64,000 nucleotides of DNA from SZUA-36 sp963759155 (GTDB lineage Bacteria > Pseudomonadota > Gammaproteobacteria > Xanthomonadales > SZUA-36): contig CAVWXX010000006.1 of NCBI GenBank assembly GCA_963759155.1, positions 1 to 64,000 on the forward strand, given 5' to 3'. A program made the translations under genes and the position numbers. Position 1 is the stretch's first letter; each line of letters starts with the position of its first letter. Positions 26,934 to 35,214 of the stretch are shown piece by piece. The notes under the pieces were generated by a model. That model had not been told where the DNA came from, ran no database searches, and was given only the letters and a program-made list of their open reading frames with translations.

Positions 26934-28100
26934 TCAGGGCTTCCGTTCCTTATCGGTGGATCTCAGCCACAAAAGCATGGCCACTGCCCACGTGGTACAA
27001 AACAAGCCTGCGACACTCAGGGTCACCACTTCACCACTGGATCCAAGCAGCCAGCCACCACCCAGCCCACCTGCAAATGCCCCCAGAAACTGGAATGTCG
27101 TATACAGGCCCATTTTTCGACCCCGACCTGCTGTGCCGCTCAACTGGCTGACCACCGACGGCATCGCTGCCTCCAGTAAATTGAATGCCAGGAAAAACGC
27201 CAGGGCAAACACCATCATCGCTGCCAGGGACTGGCCAATAGACATAAGTCCCATGGCCAAGCCGAGAACCAGGAACGCCAGTGGCATTGCACGCTTCTCC
27301 TGTTTTTTAGCAGTAATTCGTCTTAACAACGGAAACACCAGTATCACGGAGCCCAGCATTGACGGAACATATATCCGCCAATGGTATTCCAGCTCAAAAC
27401 CAAACTGGTTGACCAGCATTCCCGGTAAAACCACGAACAACAGCGTCATTACCGCATGCAGCAAGAATACCGAAAGCGCGAACAACCAGATAGTGGAGGA
27501 CCGCCCGGGTTCCTGTAGGTCTTCTTCCTTGATGATATGTTCTGGTGGCAGGCTGATGACCAACAGCATGCCCAACACACCCAATACGGCAGTTAACCAG
27601 AAGAGCCCTGTCAACCCCAGCAGTGTGGACAAGGGTACTGAAATCATCATGGACAACAGGAATGAAGCGCCGATGCCCATACCAATGATGGCCATGATCA
27701 CACTTCGGTTCTGCACACGTGTGTGGTCGGCGGCAAAAGCCAGCGCCACGCCGGCAATGGCACCACAACCCTGCAATGCCCGTCCTGCGATCACCATCTC
27801 TATTGAGCCAGCCAGTGCCGCAATGACACCACCAGCGGCAAACAGGGCAAGACCTATCAGCATGATGGGACGGCGCCCGAAACGGTCGGATAACTTTCCA
27901 AACGGTTGCTGCAAGACAGCCTGTGTCAAGCCATAAACCCCAACTGCAAGACCAGCCTTGGCCGGGGTGAACCCGGGCATATCTGCCGCTAACAGCATAA
28001 ATACCGGCAAAATCATAAACAGGCCCAGCATCCGGAAGGCAATCACACCCGTCAGGGTTATGCCCGTGCGCAACTCAACTGAATCTAATTGACCAAACAA
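26934..28100 (-). CDS. MFS transporter
   Basis: A 388-residue major facilitator with about 12 hydrophobic segments. The A-motif loop GKLSDRFGRRPIML lies between TM2 and TM3, and the sequence YGLTQAVLQQPFG precedes it. The N-terminus ELRTGITLTGVIAFRMLGLF resembles the MFS gene that adjoins ssb and uvrA in pseudomonads. Substrate is unknown. It is divergent from ispB. Confidence 0.85.
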   Translation of the reverse strand: MFGQLDSVELRTGITLTGVIAFRMLGLFMILPVFMLLAADMPGFTPAKAGLAVGVYGLTQAVLQQPFGKLSDRFGRRPIMLIGLALFAAGGVIAALAGSIEMVIAGRALQGCGAIAGVALAFAADHTRVQNRSVIMAIIGMGIGASFLLSMMISVPLSTLLGLTGLFWLTAVLGVLGMLLVISLPPEHIIKEEDLQEPGRSSTIWLFALSVFLLHAVMTLLFVVLPGMLVNQFGFELEYHWRIYVPSMLGSVILVFPLLRRITAKKQEKRAMPLAFLVLGLAMGLMSIGQSLAAMMVFALAFFLAFNLLEAAMPSVVSQLSGTAGRGRKMGLYTTFQFLGAFAGGLGGGWLLGSSGEVVTLSVAGLFCTTWAVAMLLWLRSTDKERKP

Positions 28101-28175
28101 ATGTGAAATCCTTTAGTTTTTATCCCGAATGGGCGCACAGTATATGGTGCATAAGATAATAATTCATGAGAATTG

Positions 28176-28204
28176 TTAAAGCCTGCAACACAATCATCTA
28201 TAAT
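28176..28204 (+). promoter_or_regulatory. Sigma-70 promoter of ispB
   Basis: TTAAAG (28176-28181) and a perfect TATAAT (28199-28204) are 17 bp apart and 23 bp before the ispB start. Confidence 0.6.
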
Positions 28205-28227
28205 CCCGAAAACTACAGAGCATCCGT

Positions 28228-29235
28228 ATGACTTTCAGCCCCGAATCCACCATGCCAGATATGCAGACGCCGCTTGAAAAAATCATTTCTCTAAGCGCAC
28301 CGGACATGAACCAGGTCAACACCTGTATTCAGGAGAGCCTGAAGTCCGACGTCGTGCTGATCAACCAGATCGCCAATTATATTGTTGCCAGTGGTGGTAA
28401 GCGATTACGACCCATGCTGTTAACCCTGTGCGCCCACGCCTGTGATTACCAGGGTAAACATCACATACCGCTCGCAGCCATTATTGAGTTCATCCACACT
28501 GCCACTTTGCTGCATGATGATGTTGTAGATGAGTCTGATCTGCGCCGCGGCCAGCAAAGCGCACACGCGGTATGGGGCAACGCGGCCAGTGTACTCGTGG
28601 GTGACTTCCTGTACTCCCGCAGCTTTCAAATGATGGTGGGCCTCAATTCAATGCGGGTCATGGAAGTGTTAGCGGACACCACCAACACCATCGCAGAAGG
28701 TGAAGTTCAGCAACTCCTGAATATGGGCGACCCGGAAGTCAACCAGCAACGTTATATGCAGGTGATCGAAAACAAAACTGCCAAACTATTTGAGGCCGCC
28801 TGCAAGCTCGCTGCCATTATCAGCAAGCAGCCAATGGAAGTTGAAGAAGCGCTGGCGACATTTGGCAATCGTCTTGGCTCCGCATTTCAGATCGCAGACG
28901 ATGTACTCGACTACAAGGGCGAGGCGGGCACAATGGGTAAGAATGCCGGTGAAGACCTGGCAGAAGGCAAGCCCACACTACCGCTGATTCTTGCCCGTGA
29001 AAGATGCAATGAAAAAGAGCGTGAGCTGCTCGATGAGGCGATACGCGCCGGTGGTGCCGATGACCTCAGCCCGGTTCTTGCTATCATCGAAAAAACCGAC
29101 TCCATCAATTCGGCAATGGAAATCGCAAGAACACATGCGGGTGAAGCACGGCAGGCTATTGGGATACTGCCTGAATCAAGCTGGCGAACCGCCCTGGAAC
29201 AACTGGCTGATTACAGTGTGAGCCGTAACCACTAA
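28228..29235 (+). CDS. ispB: Octaprenyl (polyprenyl) diphosphate synthase
   Basis: Trans-prenyltransferase of 335 residues that builds the ubiquinone side chain. The first Asp-rich motif is LLHDDVVDESDLRRG, the second is QIADDVLDYKGE, and GGKRLRPMLL lies before the first. The start is ATG 28228; ATG 28252 or 28261 would fit the E. coli N-terminus slightly better but has no binding site. In many gammaproteobacteria ispB is divergent from rplU; here it sits between an MFS gene and ppiB, separated from rplU by nearly 14 kb. Confidence 0.94.
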   Translation: MTFSPESTMPDMQTPLEKIISLSAPDMNQVNTCIQESLKSDVVLINQIANYIVASGGKRLRPMLLTLCAHACDYQGKHHIPLAAIIEFIHTATLLHDDVVDESDLRRGQQSAHAVWGNAASVLVGDFLYSRSFQMMVGLNSMRVMEVLADTTNTIAEGEVQQLLNMGDPEVNQQRYMQVIENKTAKLFEAACKLAAIISKQPMEVEEALATFGNRLGSAFQIADDVLDYKGEAGTMGKNAGEDLAEGKPTLPLILARERCNEKERELLDEAIRAGGADDLSPVLAIIEKTDSINSAMEIARTHAGEARQAIGILPESSWRTALEQLADYSVSRNH

Positions 29236-29262
29236 GCGGGTGAACCGTGGCGTTCACCCGCT
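29235..29262. other. Hairpin between convergent ispB and ppiB
   Basis: A perfect 11-bp stem (agcgggtgaac / gttcacccgct) with a 6-nt loop starts at the last base of ispB. There is no T run, so it may be a Rho-dependent end or an mRNA-protecting hairpin. Confidence 0.5.
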
Positions 29263-29280
29263 CAGCAAGCCGTTAAATCT

Positions 29281-29793
29281 TTAACTCAGTTTCGAGTTCC
29301 AGTCAGATACACGGGCTGATTGTTGCTCAAGTAATTCATCTCCACCCATGATGGTGACAGATATGATGTCATCACCGCCGGCAATGGCGTTAACAATGGC
29401 CTGGTCTTCGTCCGAAATAACGCTGCCAAATACCGTGTGTTTTCCATCCAGCCACGGTGTTTCGATATGGGTGATGAAAAACTGACTGCCATTGGTGCCA
29501 GGACCTGCGTTGGCCATGGAGAGTTTTCCAGGCTTATCATGCCTGAGTTCATGGTGGCACTCGTCTTCAAATTTGTAGCCTGGACCGCCGGTGCCGGTAC
29601 CCAGTGGACAACCGCCCTGGATCATAAAATTATCAATTACACGGTGAAAGCTAAGACCGTCGTAGAACCCGCGTTTTGCCAGGTTAACAAAATTAGCCAC
29701 CGTTACCGGTGCTTGTTGCGGGTAGAGGCGAAGATGAATAACACCTTTACTGGTATTCATTTCCGCTAAAATTTCCGTGGGTGTATCCGTCAT
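29281..29793 (-). CDS. ppiB: Cyclophilin-type peptidyl-prolyl isomerase
   Basis: A 170-residue cyclophilin without a signal peptide, so cytoplasmic. The fold is shown by KGVIHLRLYPQQAPVTVANF, GLSFHRVIDNFMIQGGCP, and SMANAGPGTNGSQFFI, which includes the catalytic Arg and the Gln/Phe site. ATG 29793 is chosen because GGAG lies 7 nt upstream. It is downstream of murD2 on the same strand, with a 185-bp gap containing plus-strand terminators. Confidence 0.94.
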   Translation of the reverse strand: MTDTPTEILAEMNTSKGVIHLRLYPQQAPVTVANFVNLAKRGFYDGLSFHRVIDNFMIQGGCPLGTGTGGPGYKFEDECHHELRHDKPGKLSMANAGPGTNGSQFFITHIETPWLDGKHTVFGSVISDEDQAIVNAIAGGDDIISVTIMGGDELLEQQSARVSDWNSKLS

Positions 29794-29860
29794 GTTACAA
29801 CTCCATATAATTAATAATTTATTTGAAACTAAATTCGTCAAGCGGGTGTCTATTTACTAC

Positions 29861-29960
29861 AGAGGCCGCGGGCAAATGGTCTCTCCCTCAGCCTAATGGG
29901 TATATGCACTCCTCACCCAAGTCCCGCGGCCTTTTTTATGGGTGCCCGAAAGGCATTTTT
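29861..29960 (+). ncRNA. Candidate small RNA with tandem plus-strand terminators
   Basis: Two terminator-like structures face the plus strand where no plus-strand gene is annotated. The first pairs ggccgcggg (29864-29872) with cccgcggcc (29923-29931) and is followed by six T. The 50-nt loop contains a second stem, tgggt / accca (29897-29919). A short hairpin with tgcc / ggca and five T follows at 29943-29960. A weak -10 (TATTTA, 29851-29856) lies 7-8 nt before the outer stem, but no good -35 is visible. I infer a short structured transcript of about 77-80 nt. It is not a recognised Rfam family to me. Confidence 0.35.
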
Positions 29961-29978
29961 CAATACCCGGCTTCTATT

Positions 29979-31364
29979 TTAAAAACCCGAGTAGCGGGTG
30001 AATTGCTCTCCCCGGTCCTCGTAATTCCTGAACTGTGGAAAACTGGGCGCCCCTGGAGACAATAAAATACACCCATTTTCCGGTACCAGGCTTTCAGCCA
30101 GCACGACCGCCTCTTTTAAATCCGGGACGGTGTGTAAACCTCTTTCAGGCACAACACCGGCATCCTCCAGGCAATCAAAAATTTTCCGGCCATTGTCCGG
30201 CAGGGTGATAATGGCGGAAGGCGTCTGCTTGGTCAGGTCCCGCGCAAACTCACTCCAATCAAGCCCGCGGTCCATTCCGCCAAGTAAAAGAACCAGGCCC
30301 TTATAACCGGTGGTCCGGATAGCCGCTGAGACTGAAACCGGTGTGGTTGAAATACTGTCATTGATATAGCGGATACCCTTCTTTTGACCGATTTGCTGTA
30401 AACGATGTGGCAACCCGGTAAATGATGACAGCACCTCGTCAAGTCGTGGAATTTCCAAATCCAGTGTATCTATGACGGTCAATGCTGCCGCCAGGTTCTG
30501 CATGCTGTGTTCACCCGGCAATGAATCCGGCGCAGCCACCGTACCCTGGCTGTTGATAGACCGGCCGTGCTCTGCTACCCGTTGATCCGGGGACTGTTCT
30601 ATTTGACGAACAACCCCTGTCTTTGTCGCCTGCCACTTGCCGGGCTTGTTAAACCAAACCATACCCGCGTGGTGTTTGAGGTGTTTACGTAACAACTTGT
30701 CAGAAAAGTTGGCAATAACGCGACCATCCACTGCCAACTCGATGAGCCTCAACTTATCAGCGATGTAAGATTCAAACCCCTGGTGCCAGTCCAGGTGCTC
30801 TTCACTGACGTTCAGCAACACAACGATATCCGGTTTCGCCTCCAGGTCTGAAATCTGGTAGCTGGAAAGCTCAATCACCCACCAATCGGCTACCTCATCC
30901 CCGCAGTCCAGCATCGGTCTGCCAATATTTCCAGCAAGACAGACTCTGACACCCGCATGCTTGAGCAAGTGCGCGGTCAACTTGGCTGTTGTGCTCTTAC
31001 CCAAAGTACCTGTGATGCAAATTGTTTTTGCTGCCGGGTTTTCTGCAAACCACAGACTGGAGGCAGTGGTGAACCGCACTCCACGGGAACGGAGTTGGCG
31101 TAGCTCTTGACGATATATACTGATGCCCGCCGAACGCACCAGCAAATCGAACCGGCTCAGTTTCGTGACGTCAAACGGGCCAATATGAAGCTCATCAACC
31201 GCCGGGTTAAGTTGCTGCCTGAGACCCTCGTCGATGTCTGACTCTGAAAACAAGGGTAATGGCTTATCGGGAAAACGCTGACGTATCTGGCGCCACACGG
31301 CCTGCCCTTCCCTGCCCATACCGAGAATCGCGACACGGGAATGCTGCAGTTCGCTAAAGCGCAT
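29979..31364 (-). CDS. murD2: UDP-MurNAc-L-Ala--L-Glu ligase, MurD2-type
   Basis: A 461-residue Mur ligase. The N-terminal domain has VAILGMGREGQAVW, the central ATPase has CITGTLGKSTTAKLTAHLL, and VIELSSYQISDLE plus VLLNVSEEHLDWH follow. The family sequence is MurD-like. The gene overlaps murL by 11 bp, and in Xanthomonas the MurD2-MurL pair adds L-Glu to UDP-MurNAc-L-Ala and then epimerises it to D-Glu. I therefore prefer MurD2 to canonical MurD. The substrate stereochemistry cannot be read from sequence. A murD in a dcw cluster elsewhere would support this; absence of one would argue for MurD. Confidence 0.8.
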   Translation of the reverse strand: MRFSELQHSRVAILGMGREGQAVWRQIRQRFPDKPLPLFSESDIDEGLRQQLNPAVDELHIGPFDVTKLSRFDLLVRSAGISIYRQELRQLRSRGVRFTTASSLWFAENPAAKTICITGTLGKSTTAKLTAHLLKHAGVRVCLAGNIGRPMLDCGDEVADWWVIELSSYQISDLEAKPDIVVLLNVSEEHLDWHQGFESYIADKLRLIELAVDGRVIANFSDKLLRKHLKHHAGMVWFNKPGKWQATKTGVVRQIEQSPDQRVAEHGRSINSQGTVAAPDSLPGEHSMQNLAAALTVIDTLDLEIPRLDEVLSSFTGLPHRLQQIGQKKGIRYINDSISTTPVSVSAAIRTTGYKGLVLLLGGMDRGLDWSEFARDLTKQTPSAIITLPDNGRKIFDCLEDAGVVPERGLHTVPDLKEAVVLAESLVPENGCILLSPGAPSFPQFRNYEDRGEQFTRYSGF

Positions 31365-32769
31365 TCAACCGGGTCAAAATGCCTGCTGGTATGCAATGCT
31401 CCGCAGCAAAGTCCGGCAGCAACTGGAGCTCACAGGCTTGCCGGATACCTGCAAACCCGGCAAGTGCCTTGACAACATATTTTTCCTGCCATTGGGGCCT
31501 TTCAGACAGGTGCCGCATGGCCGCGCGACTCTCTGCGATGCTACCGACACACTCAAATGGCTTGTCTTCCTCCAGGCCGCACAGCGCCTTGAACCCCTGT
31601 AGTTGACTCTCCATGTCCAACAGGTCTGCGCCCTGGATGGCCAGTAACGCTTGCGGAGAGAGAAATGGCGCCAGGGCCAATGCAGCAAACCTGCACTTGG
31701 GACAATCCAGACACCAGCGACCCGTTATATGTGAGCCATCCTGATGAAAGTTACGGTTACAACTCGAAAATACCTCGTGATACCCGGTCATTTCCGAAAA
31801 CCGCCGGGTGATGGCAATCTCACTGAAAGGCCGGAGCAGTGAAAAATAATTGATACCGGGTGAAACATAATGCTTAACCACCTCGGCGAAGGATTGTTCA
31901 AATGCCAGGCTTTTGCTGTACTGGTGATTGACTTCCCGACCCTGCTCATCTTTCAGTGTCGCCTCATTGGCCGACGACTCATTGGCAAACACAATATAGC
32001 GGTAACCATATAACAGGCTGGCGCACAGCAGAATAGCGGAATTGATCGCTGTGACAGGTACGTGCCCGTTCCAGGCACCGTTTGCGTTCAGCATGGCGAG
32101 TTGTGGCGATAGTTCACGCTGAATTCGTACCAGGGGCAAACCGGCCGCTTTAACGGTTTCACCAATAAGAGTGGCGTTGCCAACACAGGCTGGCTGAACC
32201 TCCACACCCGCATCCCTGAGCATTTGCAGACATACCAGGCTGTCCTTGCCACCACCCATGGCGACAAGCGCCCGTTCAGGCAAGTCCACGGGATGAGCAG
32301 GGTTTTGCCTGGATGAACTGTTTTGCCCTGGTGGATCAGCTGAACCTGCTGATTCGTTGGAATTAACTCCAAAATCGAACAGACCGGTCAAATCAAGCCT
32401 GTTCACATAGGCGAACTCAGCCAGGCCCTGCAGATACAACTCATTCAGGAAAGTGGCGAGCGGCCCATCGATTTTACTTTTACCCGTATCAATATGAGAC
32501 GCCAGACCCGCCTTGTAATAACTGATTCCGGCAACCAGGTGGAGTAACTCAAGGGCCTGGAAAAATGCTGCCTGGCGCGATGCATCCACAGGCCAGGGAG
32601 CCCAAGGAAAAGTAATTTTTTCGTGCAGCTTGCAGCCATCTACTTCATAGGACAGGGTCGCCTCGCCACTACCCGGATCATAATGATAGCCCGAAAAACT
32701 GAAACAGCTTGCCTGCTGACCACTCATCGGAGCACTGTGTTTATCAAGTTTCAATCGTGGTTCCGTCAC
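31354..32769 (-). CDS. murL: UDP-MurNAc-L-Ala-L-Glu epimerase MurL
   Basis: A 471-residue protein with a PP-loop-like motif LVAMGGGKDSLVCLQML near residue 170. Further landmarks are FANESSANEATL and a Cys cluster CLDCPKCRF. MurL epimerises the terminal L-Glu to D-Glu in an ATP-dependent reaction that yields AMP and PPi, matching a PP-loop fold. This gives D-Glu for peptidoglycan without a glutamate racemase. I identify it from these motifs and from the overlapping murD2. The start is GTG 32769, preceded by AAGG at 9 nt; ATG 32727 lacks a binding site. The protein has a Ser/Gln-rich insertion near residues 135-160 (NSNESAGSADPPGQNSSSRQ). Confidence 0.78.
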   Translation of the reverse strand: MTEPRLKLDKHSAPMSGQQASCFSFSGYHYDPGSGEATLSYEVDGCKLHEKITFPWAPWPVDASRQAAFFQALELLHLVAGISYYKAGLASHIDTGKSKIDGPLATFLNELYLQGLAEFAYVNRLDLTGLFDFGVNSNESAGSADPPGQNSSSRQNPAHPVDLPERALVAMGGGKDSLVCLQMLRDAGVEVQPACVGNATLIGETVKAAGLPLVRIQRELSPQLAMLNANGAWNGHVPVTAINSAILLCASLLYGYRYIVFANESSANEATLKDEQGREVNHQYSKSLAFEQSFAEVVKHYVSPGINYFSLLRPFSEIAITRRFSEMTGYHEVFSSCNRNFHQDGSHITGRWCLDCPKCRFAALALAPFLSPQALLAIQGADLLDMESQLQGFKALCGLEEDKPFECVGSIAESRAAMRHLSERPQWQEKYVVKALAGFAGIRQACELQLLPDFAAEHCIPAGILTRLNAL

Positions 32770-32897
32770 GCAGGACAGCCTTGTTTAATTGGGGTTATAG
32801 AACGTTACCCGAAGCTTTATAGGGTGTACAGGGGAAACACTGATGAGCAGAGCTTTGTCAGTAGTTTGACATTGAAATGGCCGGAACTGTACACGCC

Positions 32898-32913
32898 AAT
32901 GACATATGTCATT
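32898..32913. promoter_or_regulatory. 16-bp perfect palindrome in the murL/EF-G divergent region
   Basis: AATGACATATGTCATT is a perfect 16-bp palindrome between the divergent murL (start 32769) and the EF-G paralogue (start 32984). Its size and symmetry suit a dimeric repressor such as a TetR- or MarR-type protein. The regulator is not identified. Confidence 0.4.
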
Positions 32914-32983
32914 TGAAGCACCTGATCAAACGTAATACGATTACTGTCCTATTCGTTTTCAGACACCCAGAAAAGGACTGCCG

Positions 32984-35026
32984 ATGCCCAGCTACCGCAC
33001 AAAGGATATCCGTAATATTGCTCTTGTAGGTCATTCAGGATCAGGAAAAACAACACTTGCCGAGGCCTTGCTGGTCACATCAGGCGCGAAAGGTGAAGCT
33101 GGCTCAATTGAGCGTGGCACGACCACCATGGATCATGACCCGATTGAGCGCAGTCACCAGCATTCACTTGACTCAGCCATCGCCAGTCTTGACTACAAAG
33201 ACATGCATCTGAACCTGATTGATACCGCCGGTATGCCCGATTTTCGCGGGCCGACACTTTCGGCCATGACCGCAGTCGAGACCACCGCGATTGTCATCAA
33301 TGCCCATGCAGGTATCGAGCAGGCAACGCGACGCCTGATGCGCAGGGCAAAGCAGCGCCGCCTGTGCCGGATGATCATCATCAACCGTATTGATGTAGAA
33401 GACGCAGACCTGACACAGCTAGTGAATGATTTGCGTGAAGAGTTCGGGCCGGCCTGTTTACCCGTCAACTTACCGGCAGATAACCTGTCTAGCGTCCGTG
33501 ATTGTTTTTTCCACACCGAGGGTGACACAGACATCTTTTCCTTATCGGAAGCACATGACGCCATCATTGACCAGGTTGTTGAAGTCAATGAAAAGTTGAT
33601 GGAAAAATTCCTGGAAGGTGAAGACCTGACACGCGATGAACTGCATAATGCGTTTGAACAGGCTCTGCGCGAAGGTCACCTCGTGCCCATTTGCTTTGTA
33701 TCAGCCCAGACGGGGGCAGGAATCACCGAGCTTCTGGACTTCTTCAGTCAATTAGCGCCAAGCCCCAGGGAAGGCAATCCACCACCCTTTGTGAAAGGGG
33801 AAGGCGAAGACGCTGTCCCGGTCTCAATTACCGTTAACGCAAATGATCATGTTGTCGCACACGTTTTCAAGATCACCAATGACCCGTTCGTTGGGAAATT
33901 GTGCGTTTTTCGTATTTACCAGGGCACCGTGCGTCCGGATTCACAATTATTTATCGGCGATGCACGCAAGCCATTCAAGGTAGGCCACCTGTTTAAAATA
34001 CAGGGTGGAAAACATACTGAAATAGACGCCGGTGTACCAGGTGATATTTGCGCCGTGGCGAAAATTGACGAAATTTACTATGACGCGGTCCTGCATGACT
34101 CACATGATGCCGATCGCTATCATCTCAAACCGCTGGACTTTCCATCACCAATGTACGGTCTGGCCGTGAACACCAAGAGCCGTGGTCAGGAACAAAAGCT
34201 CTCAACCGCCCTGCAACGCTTACAGGAAGAAGACCCTTGTTTTATCGTCGAGCATAACCAGGAACTTAACGAGACCGTTATGCGTGGTCTGGGTGAGTTG
34301 TATATGCGTATCACGCTGGAACGTATGCAGGAGCGTTACAACGTGGAAGTGACCACCCGGCCACCACGGATCGCTTACCGGGAGACCATCACGCGTGCTG
34401 CAGAAGGTCATCACCGCCATAAAAAACAGACCGGTGGTGCGGGTCAATTCGGTGAAGTATTCCTGCGCATCCGACCCAAACAGCGTGGACATGGCTTTGA
34501 ATTTATCGACAAGGTTGTTGGCGGGGCAATCCCGTATAACCTGATCCCTGCCGTCGAGAAAGGCGTCCAACAGGTGTTGAATGAAGGTGCCATTGCCGGT
34601 TATTCAATGCAGGATATTGAAGTCACGGTGTACGACGGTAAGTTTCACCCGGTAGATTCAAAAGAGATTGCGTTTGTGACCGCCGGTCGTATCGCATTTC
34701 TTGACGCGATCAAGAATGCCGGTCCTCAAATTCTTGAGCCCATCGTCAGTGTTGATGTAACCGTACCGGACGCCTTCATGGGCGATATTACCGGAAACCT
34801 GGCGGGCAGAAGGGCTCGAATCAGTGGTACCGAAAGCCTGCGTGGCGGCCAGGTCACCATTCAGGCCGACATCCCACTAAGTTCCTTATCCGACTATCAC
34901 ACCGAGCTTAAGAGCCTTACCCAGGGCCAGGGTAGTTATACAATGGAATTCAGCCATTACGACCCGGTGCCTTCAAACGTTCAGCAAGAACTGATTAAGT
35001 CTTACAAGGCGAAGGACGAAGAGTAA
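32984..35026 (+). CDS. Elongation factor G-like GTPase
   Basis: A 680-residue EF-G paralogue. The G domain has G1 LVGHSGSGKTTLAEAL, G2-region ERGTTTMDHDPIER, G3 LIDTAGMPDF and G4 INRIDVED, compared with the GHIDAGKT and NKMD of EF-G. The later EF-G domains are recognisable: GETVMRGLGELYMRI-like residues, KKQTGGAGQFGEVFLRI, and the domain V segment PIVSVDVTVPDAFMGDI with GRRARISGTE. This matches the EF-G-like group often annotated as a second EF-G, whose role is poorly known. An intrinsic terminator follows. It may be a stand-alone gene at the left boundary of the ATP-grasp operon. Confidence 0.88.
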   Translation: MPSYRTKDIRNIALVGHSGSGKTTLAEALLVTSGAKGEAGSIERGTTTMDHDPIERSHQHSLDSAIASLDYKDMHLNLIDTAGMPDFRGPTLSAMTAVETTAIVINAHAGIEQATRRLMRRAKQRRLCRMIIINRIDVEDADLTQLVNDLREEFGPACLPVNLPADNLSSVRDCFFHTEGDTDIFSLSEAHDAIIDQVVEVNEKLMEKFLEGEDLTRDELHNAFEQALREGHLVPICFVSAQTGAGITELLDFFSQLAPSPREGNPPPFVKGEGEDAVPVSITVNANDHVVAHVFKITNDPFVGKLCVFRIYQGTVRPDSQLFIGDARKPFKVGHLFKIQGGKHTEIDAGVPGDICAVAKIDEIYYDAVLHDSHDADRYHLKPLDFPSPMYGLAVNTKSRGQEQKLSTALQRLQEEDPCFIVEHNQELNETVMRGLGELYMRITLERMQERYNVEVTTRPPRIAYRETITRAAEGHHRHKKQTGGAGQFGEVFLRIRPKQRGHGFEFIDKVVGGAIPYNLIPAVEKGVQQVLNEGAIAGYSMQDIEVTVYDGKFHPVDSKEIAFVTAGRIAFLDAIKNAGPQILEPIVSVDVTVPDAFMGDITGNLAGRRARISGTESLRGGQVTIQADIPLSSLSDYHTELKSLTQGQGSYTMEFSHYDPVPSNVQQELIKSYKAKDEE

Positions 35027-35059
35027 AGGGACGTAACTCTTTTGTAAGTAACATTTTTC

Positions 35060-35091
35060 GGCGGTAACGGCTGGTCTGTTACCGCCTTTTT
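35060..35091 (+). terminator. Intrinsic terminator of the EF-G-like gene
   Basis: A 9-bp stem ggcggtaac / gttaccgcc with a 9-nt loop, followed by five T. It separates the EF-G-like gene from the ATP-grasp operon. Confidence 0.85.
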
Positions 35092-35214
35092 GCCCTTATT
35101 ATCGGCAAACACTGCCCGGTTCAGACATTCACCAGGCCGTGATGAGCAAATTCAATATTTGGGCTGAAAAAAACCATTGCGCCAAACCGGAGCTAGTGTT
35201 CTGCTACACAGACT

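Noticed and set aside
29979..31364. Canonical MurD of the dcw cluster
   Set aside because: No dcw genes are nearby and the overlapping murL points to MurD2; genome-wide check needed for certainty.
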